From Pseudoalteromonas tunicata (GTDB taxonomy: Bacteria > Pseudomonadota > Gammaproteobacteria > Enterobacterales > Alteromonadaceae): DNA of 64,000 bases. The position numbers were made by a program, and so were the translations under genes. Positions 27,924 to 36,045 of the stretch are shown piece by piece (the first letter of the stretch is position 1; every line of letters starts with the position of its first letter). The stretch covers positions 1,280,001 to 1,344,000 of the forward strand of contig NZ_CP011032.1 in assembly GCF_002310815.1 (NCBI RefSeq), given 5' to 3'. The notes under the pieces are model-generated. The model was not told the DNA's origin, did not search any database, and worked only from the letters and a program-made list of their open reading frames with translations.

Positions 27924-27949
27924 TAACAGCTAATTGAGTTCAGATATTG

Positions 27950-27973
27950 AAAGCGCCTTAGGCGCTTTTTTAT
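27950..27973 (+). terminator. Intrinsic terminator of phhAB
   Basis: An 8-bp stem AAAGCGCC / GGCGCTTT with a TTA loop and a T-run, 26 bases after the phhB stop. Confidence 0.92.
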
Positions 27974-28177
27974 TTTTGGCTGTCCGTCAAAATTGACAGT
28001 GCAGTAACTAAATATGTAAACAGATATTTCAAGCCCTAGTTTAACATTGCATCTGTCTTTAGAATGAGACCAGCAAATAGTGGTATTAAGGCCTACTAGG
28101 CAGCTATTTGTTTTATAAAAAATATAGCAACAATCCAGCAAGGCTTGGCATTGTTGTAAATTACTATGGGAACGAAC

Positions 28178-30247
28178 ATGAAAACGCTTTTATCTACTGC
28201 AATATGCTCATCGCTATTGTTACTTGCTGGTTGCGCCAATGAGCCAAGTGCAGAGCAAACAACAACGACAGTTCTAAGTACACAAAAAACCGCTTTGGCT
28301 TCAGGGATTGAGCAAGCAAATATGGACTTGTCAGTACGCCCACAAGACAATTTTTATCGCTACATCAATGGCTCTTGGTTAAAAAATACCGAGATCCCAG
28401 GCGATAAAACCGCCATTGGTGCATTTTATGATTTACGTGATAAAGCCGATGATGACGTAAAGGCCATTATTGAAGAGCTCGCTGCAGCGAAAAATTTAAC
28501 GCCGGGCAGTGATGAGCAAAAAGTTGCAGATTTATTTCGCTCTTATATGGATGTCGAAGCCCGTAACAAAGCTGGCATTGCACCTATAGGTTCAGTACTT
28601 GATGCCATTGAAGCGTTAGAGAATAAAGATCAATTAGCAGCCTTTTTTGGTAAGTATCAAGCTTTAGGGATCACCAGCCCACTTGCGTTTTATATTAGTG
28701 TTGATGCAAAAGATTCTAGCCGTTATGCCACTCATATTTGGCAAAGTGGTTTAGCCTTACCAGATAAAGATTACTATTTTAATGATACCGAACGTTTTGT
28801 GAAATTACGTGAGGGTTATTTAGCTCATATCGAAAAAATGTATAAGCTGGCTGGTTTTTCTAATGGAAAAAAAGCGGCTAAAACAGTGCTTGAACTTGAA
28901 ACGAAACTGGCCGGTTTTCATTGGACACGTGTCCAAACTCGCGATAGTGAAAAGCGTTACAACAAGTTTGCGACAGACGCATTAAATACACTTAGTTCAG
29001 AATTTAACTGGAATGCCTATTTAACGGCTTTAGATGCAAATCAGCAAAAAGACATCATTATTAATCAGCCTGATTTTGTGCAAGGATTTGGCCAGATTTT
29101 TGCCAAGACTGCGTTGTCAGATTGGAAAACATATTTAACATTCCATACCTTAAGCAGCTACTCAAGCTACTTAACAACAGAATTAGATAATGAAAATTTC
29201 GATTTCTTTTCTAAGCAACTAAGCGGCCGTCAAGAGCAACAACCCCTTTGGAAGCGTGGTGTTGCTGTGGTAAATGGTAATTTAGGCGAAGTAATTGGCA
29301 AAGTGTATGTGAGTCGTCATTTTACCGCTCAAGCTAAATCTCGTATGAGTACATTGGTTGAAAACCTTCGTCAGTCTTATGGCGATAGTATTGATGAACT
29401 AGCGTGGATGTCGGCGGATACTAAAAAAGCGGCGCATGTTAAATTAAATGCCTTTACGCCAAAGATTGGTTACCCTGATCAATGGGAAGATTATTCAGCG
29501 CTTGAAATTACAGGCGATGATTTAGTGGCCAATATTCAGCGTTCAGGTGCATTGGGTCATCAAAAAGAGCTTGAGAAATTAGGTGGTCCAATTCGTAAAT
29601 GGGAATGGGGCATGACACCACAAACAGTGAATGCCTATTACAACCCAACCGTAAATGAAATCGTATTTCCTGCTGCAATTTTACAGCCGCCATTTTTTAA
29701 CATGGCCGCAGATGATGCTGTGAATTATGGTGGTATTGGTGCGGTAATTGGTCATGAAATGGGCCATGGTTTTGATGACCAAGGTAGCCGTTATGATGCA
29801 ACGGGTAACTTACGTAACTGGTGGTCAGAGCAAGATTTAGCTGAATTTGCTAAACGTACTCAAGCACTTGTTGAGCAGTATAATGGTTATCAGGTATTTG
29901 ATGATTTGAGTGTTAATGGTTCTCTGACGCTTGGTGAAAACATTGGTGATTTATCAGGTGTTACTATCGCTTATAAAGCTTACAAAGCCTCACTTAATGG
30001 TAAAGAAGCACCTGTGATCGATGGTTTAACTGGCGATCAGCGTTTCTTTATGGGTTATGCACAAATTTGGCGTTCAAAAATTGTTGAGCCATCGCTACGT
30101 AACCGTGTTGCAACCGATCCGCATTCACCTGGTGAATTTAGAGCGTTAGGATCATTATCAAATATGCCTGAGTTTTATAAAGCATTTGATTTGAAACCAG
30201 GTGATAAAATGTACCTAGCTGAAGATCAACGTGTGAAAATTTGGTAA
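28178..30247 (+). CDS. M13 (neprilysin/PepO-like) metallopeptidase lipoprotein
   Basis: Zinc endopeptidase of family M13, 689 residues, probably cutting peptides in the periplasm or at the cell surface. A signal peptide ends in the lipobox LLAGC, so it is probably lipid-anchored. The N-terminal M13 domain starts with RPQDNFYRYINGSWLKNTEI (about 51-70). The zinc site is GHEMGHGFDDQG with HExxH at 526-530 and the third ligand Glu587 in ENIGDLSG. An ATG at 28166 is in frame, but GGGA sits just before ATG 28178, which also gives a normal signal peptide. It stands alone between terminators. Natural substrates unknown. Confidence 0.92.
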   Translation: MKTLLSTAICSSLLLLAGCANEPSAEQTTTTVLSTQKTALASGIEQANMDLSVRPQDNFYRYINGSWLKNTEIPGDKTAIGAFYDLRDKADDDVKAIIEELAAAKNLTPGSDEQKVADLFRSYMDVEARNKAGIAPIGSVLDAIEALENKDQLAAFFGKYQALGITSPLAFYISVDAKDSSRYATHIWQSGLALPDKDYYFNDTERFVKLREGYLAHIEKMYKLAGFSNGKKAAKTVLELETKLAGFHWTRVQTRDSEKRYNKFATDALNTLSSEFNWNAYLTALDANQQKDIIINQPDFVQGFGQIFAKTALSDWKTYLTFHTLSSYSSYLTTELDNENFDFFSKQLSGRQEQQPLWKRGVAVVNGNLGEVIGKVYVSRHFTAQAKSRMSTLVENLRQSYGDSIDELAWMSADTKKAAHVKLNAFTPKIGYPDQWEDYSALEITGDDLVANIQRSGALGHQKELEKLGGPIRKWEWGMTPQTVNAYYNPTVNEIVFPAAILQPPFFNMAADDAVNYGGIGAVIGHEMGHGFDDQGSRYDATGNLRNWWSEQDLAEFAKRTQALVEQYNGYQVFDDLSVNGSLTLGENIGDLSGVTIAYKAYKASLNGKEAPVIDGLTGDQRFFMGYAQIWRSKIVEPSLRNRVATDPHSPGEFRALGSLSNMPEFYKAFDLKPGDKMYLAEDQRVKIW

Positions 30248-30284
30248 GATATTCAAGGGTATAAAATTATCTTTGTGAACTTTC

Positions 30285-30312
30285 AACACCCAGCCTAGCA
30301 CTGGGTGTTTTT
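30285..30312 (+). terminator. Intrinsic terminator of the M13 peptidase gene
   Basis: A 9-bp stem AACACCCAG / CTGGGTGTT with a CCTAGCA loop and a T-run, 37 bases after the stop. Confidence 0.9.
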
Positions 30313-30618
30313 ATTTGCACCGCAACCGCTAAGAGCTAGATAGTAAATAAACTCATCACTGGGCAAAACTCTTTTTCTGGCAGCAATGTTGTCGTTACCA
30401 GTGTTGGATTAAGTTACAATAGGTTCAATATTGACACGTCAATCCGCCTTATTAGCTTTGAAAATTTTTGGCGAGCGATGAAAAAGTTAACTATGTACTT
30501 TTAATTCTATGTGCTGGTGAAGCGCTAATCTTGGATTTAAGTGAAATATTAAATTCACTGGTCGCAAAATTTGAATGATATTTGATTTTTCATCTAAGCT
30601 TTTCTAGTAACAAAACGT
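30313..30618. other. 306-base intergenic region with no identified element
   Basis: AT-rich, with stops in all frames and no convincing promoter pair, hairpin or small gene. It should hold the promoter of the downstream binding-protein gene. Confidence 0.5.
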
Positions 30619-31425
30619 ATGAAGGGATGCTGTTTGGCTATTTATTTTCGCAGTGCACGCATGATTGCAACCTTATTGCTTCTTTTTGGCTGCTTTTTCG
30701 TCCACGCTTTAGGGCAAGGCGCTTTAGGCTGCAAAAAAACGTTAAAATTGGGTGTAGGTGAGCCTTGGCCTCCTTTTGTGTTCGGAGGGCCAAATAACTT
30801 TAGCGGCATTGATATTGATATTACGCGACTGGTATTTAGTAAACTGAATTATTGTCTCGAGTTTATTAAATTGCCATCTTCTGCACGAGGCTTACAAGAG
30901 TTAAAAAAAGGTGAAATTGACTTTTTAAATGCTGCAAGCTTCAACGAGGATCGCGCCACTATTGGGCTGTATTCGATACCTTATCGCTCCGAGGCTATGC
31001 GTATTTTTTATCATGTTAAAAATAAGCAAAAGTTTAGGCAGCAAACTTTATATGATTTACTCCATCAAGATTTTATAGGAGTCGTTAATTTAGGCGCTTA
31101 TTATGGTCCTGAATTTGAGGCTATTGTGGCCGAAAACACATTTTCAAAACAAATTACCAGTGTACCGAGTGTTGAACAAAGAATGAAAATGCTTGAACAA
31201 CACCATGTTGATTTTGTGATTGAAGATATTATTCCTGGTCGCTATTACATTCAGCAAAAACAAAAGTTTAATATCGAAATGCTCCCAATTGTAGTGCACG
31301 ATAATCCGATTTATTTCTTGTTTAGTCGTAAAACGATTTCACAAGAACAAGTGAATCAATTAAATCAAGTGATCATGCAGTCACAAGCAGATATTGATGC
31401 TGTGGTTGATAATTATATTTTTTGA
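30619..31425 (+). CDS. Orphan periplasmic solute-binding protein (SBP_bac_3 type)
   Basis: Family 3 extracellular solute-binding protein, 268 residues, related to amino-acid ABC binding proteins. A signal peptide (about 1-35) precedes the first lobe, which starts LKLGVGEPWPPFVFGG and has the GIDIDITRLVF pattern near 66-76. No permease or ATPase gene is nearby, so it may serve a distant transporter or be one of the many stand-alone PBPb-like proteins of Alteromonadales. Neither ATG 30619 nor ATG 30661 has a good ribosome site; 30661 would give a shorter signal peptide. Ligand unknown. Confidence 0.8.
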   Translation: MKGCCLAIYFRSARMIATLLLLFGCFFVHALGQGALGCKKTLKLGVGEPWPPFVFGGPNNFSGIDIDITRLVFSKLNYCLEFIKLPSSARGLQELKKGEIDFLNAASFNEDRATIGLYSIPYRSEAMRIFYHVKNKQKFRQQTLYDLLHQDFIGVVNLGAYYGPEFEAIVAENTFSKQITSVPSVEQRMKMLEQHHVDFVIEDIIPGRYYIQQKQKFNIEMLPIVVHDNPIYFLFSRKTISQEQVNQLNQVIMQSQADIDAVVDNYIF

Positions 31426-31430
31426 TTCGG

Positions 31431-31472
31431 GGGGCTGTGGTAGTTTGTTAGCCCTCAACCCCAGCCCTTTAC
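31431..31472 (+). terminator. Possible terminator after the solute-binding-protein gene
   Basis: GGGCTGTGG (31432-31440) pairs with CCCCAGCCC (31459-31467) with one mismatch and a long loop, followed by TTTACTTTATT. It starts 6 bases after the stop and ends about 20 bases before the helicase gene. Confidence 0.45.
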
Positions 31473-31490
31473 TTTATTGTTCGGTTTTTT

Positions 31491-33437
31491 ATGAAATCCC
31501 TCGACTCGCAATTAGCACATTATTTTGGTTTTAATGAATTTCGCCAAGGTCAGTTTGAAACAATAAGCACTTTGCTGGCACAGCGTTCAGCATTAGCAAT
31601 TTTCCCTACCGGTTCAGGGAAATCACTTTGTTATCAACTTAGCGCATTATTATTACCTCACTTGACCTTAGTGGTTTCCCCATTAATTGCTTTAATGCAC
31701 GATCAATTACATTTTTTGCAAAGTAAGGGGGTTGCTGCCGCGAGCCTAGATTCAACCCTAAACGCAGATGAAAGTCGTGACGTGATGGCTAAAGTGCAAA
31801 AAGGTGAAATCAAAATATTAATGGTCTCGGTCGAACGTTTTAAGAATGAACGATTTCGCCAGTTTTTAGCGGGATTAAAAATCTCAATGCTGGTGGTTGA
31901 TGAAGCGCACTGTATTTCTGAATGGGGTCATAACTTTCGCCCTGATTACTTGAAACTTCCTCAATATCGCGAGCAATTAGCAATCCCTTTGGTTTTATTA
32001 TTAACCGCAACGGCAACTAAAAAAGTAAAGCTTGATATGGCAAAGCGTTTTGCGATTGAGCCAACTGATATTATTCAAACTGGGTTTTATCGACAAAATT
32101 TAGCGCTAAGTGTATTACCAGTATTAGAATATGCTAAAAACACCGTATTAATCGAACAAATTCGACAACAACGTGGTGCAGGCATTGTGTATGTTACGTT
32201 ACAAAAAACCGCCATGGAGGTTGCACAATTACTGCAATCGGCCAATGTAAATGCAGTTGCTTATCATGCTGGTTTAGATGATGAAGTTCGAGGTCATATT
32301 CTACGCGATTTTATGGCCAATAAAATAGACGTTGTGGTAGCTACTATTGCATTTGGGATGGGGGTAGATAAAGCCAATATTCGGTTTGTGATCCATTATG
32401 ACTTACCTAAATCAATTGAAAACTATAGCCAAGAAATAGGCCGAGCAGGGCGTGATGGTCAATCAAGTCAATGTATTACGCTTGCTAATTTAGATGGCAT
32501 TAATGTAGTTGAAAATTTTGTTTATGGCGATACACCAGAGCCAGATAGCATAGCTAAACTAATTGAATTGCTTAAAACCACGACTATTCAAGGAGTTTGG
32601 GAGCTACAAGATAATCCATTAGCCAGTGAAACCAATATTCGTCTTTTACCTCTGAAAACGCTTTTGGTTCAGTTAGAATTAAAAGGCGTCATTACAGCAA
32701 AATACTCTTATTTTGCTGATTTCAAATATAAGTTACTTGTTGAGAAACAGCAGTTGCTAAATCAGTTTGATCCCGAGCGGCAAGCTTTTCTTGTGATGAT
32801 TTTAAGTTATACCCAATTTAAAAAAGTGTGGGGAACACTAGACTTTGTTCAGCTACTGAATGAGCCAAATATAGAACGGGAGCGAGTGGTGAATGCTCTT
32901 GATTATTTGCATCAACAGCAACTTATTGAACTCGAAACTAAAAAAATAACCCATGTTTATCAGGTTAATCAACAAGCTTTAGCCGATCCAAATTTGGTAA
33001 ATGAGTTGATTCGTTATTTTAATGAAAAAGAGCAAGCAGAAATTAAGCGCATTGCTGCTTTAGTGCGATTTTTTCAACTCGATAAATGCTTAAGTGCTAA
33101 CTTAGCGCGTTATTTTGATGATCAGCAAGCGCCAGCACAATGTAATACATGTTCGGTGTGTCTCGGTAGCGTAGCTACTTTGGCTTACTCTTCGCATCCT
33201 GAGTTACCCAATGATGACATCCTAATAAGATATTTACATGAGTTAAAACAGCTTTGTAAGAGTAAGGTTAATCAGCCACTTAGTGATAAAAGCTATGCCC
33301 GATTTTTAGCCGGGATCACAACACCGTTATTTACCCGCCTTAAAGTGAGGCAACTCGCAGGATTTGCCAGCTGTGAGTCAATCCGATTTGCAGACTTAGT
33401 ACAAAAAGTTTCAACATTGCAGCTAAATGAATTTTAG
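31491..33437 (+). CDS. RecQ-family ATP-dependent DNA helicase with C-terminally displaced zinc module
   Basis: SF2 3'-5' helicase, 648 residues. The core (about 1-345) is RecQ-like: motif 0 FGFNEFRQGQFETI, Walker A FPTGSGKSLCYQ, DEAH box VVDEAHCISEWGHNFRPDY, TATAT motif, and QEIGRAGRDG. The zinc motif Cys533-X17-Cys551-X2-Cys554-X2-Cys557 has RecQ spacing but lies about 150 residues further along than in E. coli RecQ; the intervening part (about 350-520) looks like one or two winged-helix units. The tail is short and has no clear HRDC domain. It is therefore probably a paralogue rather than the main RecQ, and no symbol is given. ATG 31491 has no visible ribosome site. Confidence 0.85.
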   Translation: MKSLDSQLAHYFGFNEFRQGQFETISTLLAQRSALAIFPTGSGKSLCYQLSALLLPHLTLVVSPLIALMHDQLHFLQSKGVAAASLDSTLNADESRDVMAKVQKGEIKILMVSVERFKNERFRQFLAGLKISMLVVDEAHCISEWGHNFRPDYLKLPQYREQLAIPLVLLLTATATKKVKLDMAKRFAIEPTDIIQTGFYRQNLALSVLPVLEYAKNTVLIEQIRQQRGAGIVYVTLQKTAMEVAQLLQSANVNAVAYHAGLDDEVRGHILRDFMANKIDVVVATIAFGMGVDKANIRFVIHYDLPKSIENYSQEIGRAGRDGQSSQCITLANLDGINVVENFVYGDTPEPDSIAKLIELLKTTTIQGVWELQDNPLASETNIRLLPLKTLLVQLELKGVITAKYSYFADFKYKLLVEKQQLLNQFDPERQAFLVMILSYTQFKKVWGTLDFVQLLNEPNIERERVVNALDYLHQQQLIELETKKITHVYQVNQQALADPNLVNELIRYFNEKEQAEIKRIAALVRFFQLDKCLSANLARYFDDQQAPAQCNTCSVCLGSVATLAYSSHPELPNDDILIRYLHELKQLCKSKVNQPLSDKSYARFLAGITTPLFTRLKVRQLAGFASCESIRFADLVQKVSTLQLNEF

Positions 33438-33524
33438 CTGCATACCCAACGATTTTGGCTTAGTGTAAATTTAAAACCGTTGTTTGCTAAAATCTCCGTC
33501 AGCTATAAACCAGTTATAAGGTGG

Positions 33525-34409
33525 CTATACAGAGTTGCTCTTTAGCCATTTATCACCAAATTGGTAAATCGCAAGGCCAGTCATAATACAACTCGCTCCT
33601 ATGATAAGTTTAAGCGTGATGGTTTCGTTATTAAGCCATGCGCCTAAGGTCATCGCAAGTACAGGCGTAAGTAAAGTGATTAAGGCAACAGTACTCGCTG
33701 CTAATTTTTGTAAGATATGAAAATAGGCTAAAAAACCAATTAACGAACCAAAAATGCCAAGATAAATAATCGCCCAAATTGATTTTACTTGCCAATGCTC
33801 GACGTTCAATTGGCCATCAAATAGCCACCAGGCGAGCAAAAATATAGGAGTTGATACACTTAATGCGCCGACGGTGGTGGCCATTGGATGAATAGTTAGA
33901 GAAATGCTTTTTACCATCACCGCACTTAAGCTAAAAAACATCACTGCAGTTAAAATAAGTAATAAACCTATCCAGCTGTCTTGGTGTAATTTAATGTGAT
34001 CACTACACACAATAGCTAAACCAACAAAACATAGCGCTAATGCAAGTTTTTTAATACCGCTAAATTTGGGTTCTGCAAGAAACTTTTGCGCAAGTAATCC
34101 TGAAAAGATAGGTGTCAAGCCAAACATAAGTGACATCATGCCAGAACTGATATAGCGAGCAGCCAAATAGCTTAATAACATCCCCCCAACAATACCTATG
34201 CTAGAACTGTAATAAAGTTTTCGCGCTTGTCGATGCCATGGTAGGTTGATTTTAGTTAGTAAAATAATAATTGCCCCTAGAACAAGCGCAATTAACATAC
34301 GCAATAATACCGCAAGTGTTGGGCTGACAGAGCTACTGCTCCAGACTATGCCTAAAGGTGTGGTTGACCAAATAAGTACGACAGCGAGGTACGCCAATGG
34401 CACTGGCAT
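33525..34409 (-). CDS. EamA/DMT-family permease (drug/metabolite exporter)
   Basis: Inner-membrane transporter of the drug/metabolite superfamily, 294 residues. It has about ten hydrophobic segments forming two EamA repeats (about 5-135 and 148-285). The first repeat opens with VLIWSTTPLGIVWSS and the second closes with an acidic-neighbour stretch GAWLNNETITLKLIIGAS, both typical. The substrate cannot be predicted. ATG 34409 follows TTGGAG. It converges on the RecQ-like gene across an 87-base gap without a clear terminator. Confidence 0.88.
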   Translation of the reverse strand: MPVPLAYLAVVLIWSTTPLGIVWSSSSVSPTLAVLLRMLIALVLGAIIILLTKINLPWHRQARKLYYSSSIGIVGGMLLSYLAARYISSGMMSLMFGLTPIFSGLLAQKFLAEPKFSGIKKLALALCFVGLAIVCSDHIKLHQDSWIGLLLILTAVMFFSLSAVMVKSISLTIHPMATTVGALSVSTPIFLLAWWLFDGQLNVEHWQVKSIWAIIYLGIFGSLIGFLAYFHILQKLAASTVALITLLTPVLAMTLGAWLNNETITLKLIIGASCIMTGLAIYQFGDKWLKSNSV

Positions 34410-35200
34410 GGGAGCTCCAATTTATTGAACACAAAGGGGGAGATGGATAGTGGCGTTGACACTGTGAGTTGTCAACGGTCAAGATTAAAAATAACCTTGG
34501 CTACTTAACCGATTATTGAAGTTAGCGAATGGGAGGATAAAAGGTTAGGGACAATTACACATTTTCAAACCCCATGGGCATGCTCTTTTTTAAATACATT
34601 ACTTCTATACCAAGTTGCTAATATTGATATCCCCTTTGCGCATGGAGGTCTTACACTCCAGCCGGCTTTTAATGGTAAGTATTGCTGCGCGGAATATTTA
34701 GGGCCGCTAGTTGCGCCTAAAAACTTAATCGAAATACCGGCATTGTTAGGATTGAGTTTTACCTGATGAAATCCATTCATTACATTACTTTGGTAACTGA
34801 AATCTTATATTGCATTGGAAACCAGCTTTATCACCTTATCTAGCAAAAACACTAAAATATTTGGCTTTATGCCCAGCATTATTGTGAAAATGGATATTAC
34901 ATAAATTCAGTTTATTGTTAGGTGGAGCAAGACTGAAATAACGCTCATTAGTACGTGCCTTGCCGTCGGTATTAGAGGGTCATATCCTTCACTGCTTTCG
35001 CTGGCAAGAATTGAAAATGAAACGTTGTTTATAAATAATGTCAGTATCAATACATTTTTTATATTTGAATCCAATCTTGTCGCAGAATAAAAAGAAAAAT
35101 GATGTGAAATAATACTCAAGCTCAGTTGGGGTTATTGATATCTACGACTGTCTGACGACGACAAGGGCATGGCTTAATTGAATTTAATAACAAGCAAAGG
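34410..35200. other. About 790-base region without a convincing gene
   Basis: The longest gene-poor stretch of the window, between the EamA gene and the initiator-tRNA promoter. It holds only two short minus-strand open frames (34565-34780 and 34907-35119). Neither has a good ribosome site or recognisable domain. A small hairpin, GGAG-N8-CTCC, lies near 34647-34662. The first frame is listed separately as a possible relic. Confidence 0.5.
34565..34780 (-). pseudogene. Possible relic of a dispersed repeat or small hypothetical gene
   Basis: A 71-codon open frame. Its translation (containing NPNNAGISIKFLGATSGP and LKAGWSVRPPCAKGISIL) looks like the short hypothetical proteins predicted over interspersed repeats in marine gammaproteobacteria rather than a folded domain. 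It begins at an ATG with no ribosome site. This is weak: it may be chance or part of a repeated element. Confidence 0.25.
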
Positions 35201-35229
35201 TTGCTTATTAATGGCACTGAAATTATAAT
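35201..35229 (+). promoter_or_regulatory. Sigma-70 promoter of the initiator tRNA and rimP operon
   Basis: TTGCTT (35201-35206) and a perfect TATAAT (35224-35229) with a 17-base spacer, placing the transcription start only a few bases before the tRNA 5' end at 35244. It may also drive rimP-nusA-infB by read-through. Confidence 0.8.
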
Positions 35230-35243
35230 CGTTGCAATTCTGA

Positions 35244-35320
<77 letters not shown>

Positions 35321-35338
35321 GTTACTTTTCAGTAACTT

Positions 35339-35372
35339 AAAGCGTATTACTCAGTTAATGCGCTTTTGTTTT
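35339..35372 (+). terminator. First terminator after initiator tRNA
   Basis: A 10-bp stem AAAGCGTATT / AATGCGCTTT (one G-T pair) with an 8-base loop and a TTTTGTTTT tail, 18 bases after the tRNA. Confidence 0.75.
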
Positions 35373-35459
35373 ATGAGTCATTATTGACTTAATTGGTTTA
35401 GAATTGAAACCTTTTACCAGGTTCGGCCGTTGGCCACACAGTTATATGTTTTAGGTGTG

Positions 35460-35486
35460 ACGCCCCGCTTGGTACGGGGCGTTTTT
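35460..35486 (+). terminator. Second terminator between initiator tRNA and rimP
   Basis: A 7-bp GC-rich stem ACGCCCC / GGGGCGT and a TTTTTGTTT tail. It ends about 65 bases before the rimP start. Confidence 0.85.
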
Positions 35487-35510
35487 GTTTCTAAACCTAA
35501 CTAAGATTCT

Positions 35511-35531
35511 AGGGCTATGTGCCCTTTTTTT
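35511..35531 (+). terminator. Third terminator / attenuator just before rimP
   Basis: A 5-bp stem AGGGC / GCCCT with a TATGT loop and a run of seven T, ending 19 bases before the GTG of rimP. Placed in the leader, it looks like an attenuator. Confidence 0.7.
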
Positions 35532-35550
35532 GTTTGTATGGAGGATTTCT

Positions 35551-36006
35551 GTGACTAAGCTCGAGCAAGATATTATTGCAATGTTAGAGCCTGCAGTAGA
35601 AGCGTTAGGCTTTGAATTACTAGGGCTTGAAGTAGTGCAAGCAGGTCGAGATTCAACATTGCGACTGTATATTGATCATGCAAATGGAATAAATGTTGAT
35701 AATTGTGCGGATGTGAGTCGTCAAGTTAGCGCTATTCTAGATGTCGAAGATCCAATTACAAATGAATATAACTTGGAAGTTTCTTCTCCTGGTTTGGACC
35801 GTCCATTATTCAAACCAGAACACTTTATAAAAGCGCAAGGCGAAGAAATTCGTTTAAGAACAAAGCTTCCGCAAGATGGCCGCCGTAATTTTAAAGGCGA
35901 CCTAATTTTACTTGATGGTGATATGTTAACGCTAAGAATTGATAACAAAGACGTCATGGTCATGTTAGGCAATGTCGAAAAAGCAAACATTATCGCTAAA
36001 TTTTAA
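35551..36006 (+). CDS. rimP: Ribosome maturation factor RimP
   Basis: Needed for 30S assembly; 151 residues. The N-terminal domain (about 1-80) ends with YNLEVSSPGLDRPL, the family signature, and the C-terminal SH3-like domain spans about 85-150. The frame is open from 35485 over a terminator, but GTG 35551 follows GGAGG by 8 bases and gives the usual start. First protein gene of rimP-nusA-infB-rbfA-truB-rpsO-pnp. Confidence 0.96.
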   Translation: MTKLEQDIIAMLEPAVEALGFELLGLEVVQAGRDSTLRLYIDHANGINVDNCADVSRQVSAILDVEDPITNEYNLEVSSPGLDRPLFKPEHFIKAQGEEIRLRTKLPQDGRRNFKGDLILLDGDMLTLRIDNKDVMVMLGNVEKANIIAKF

Positions 36007-36045
36007 TTCGAGTGCGAAAGGAACAGGGCAAGCGAGGCATTACAT

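Noticed and set aside
28096..28350. 84-codon minus-strand frame overlapping the start of the M13 peptidase gene
   Set aside because: Antisense to the signal peptide and N terminus of a clear gene, with no supporting signal.
30619..34409. Idea of a defence island around the RecQ-like helicase
   Set aside because: The neighbours are a binding protein and a permease; no nuclease, methylase, toxin or integrase gene is present.
34907..35119. 70-codon minus-strand frame in the gene-poor stretch
   Set aside because: Low-complexity, no ribosome site, no recognisable domain; treated as chance.
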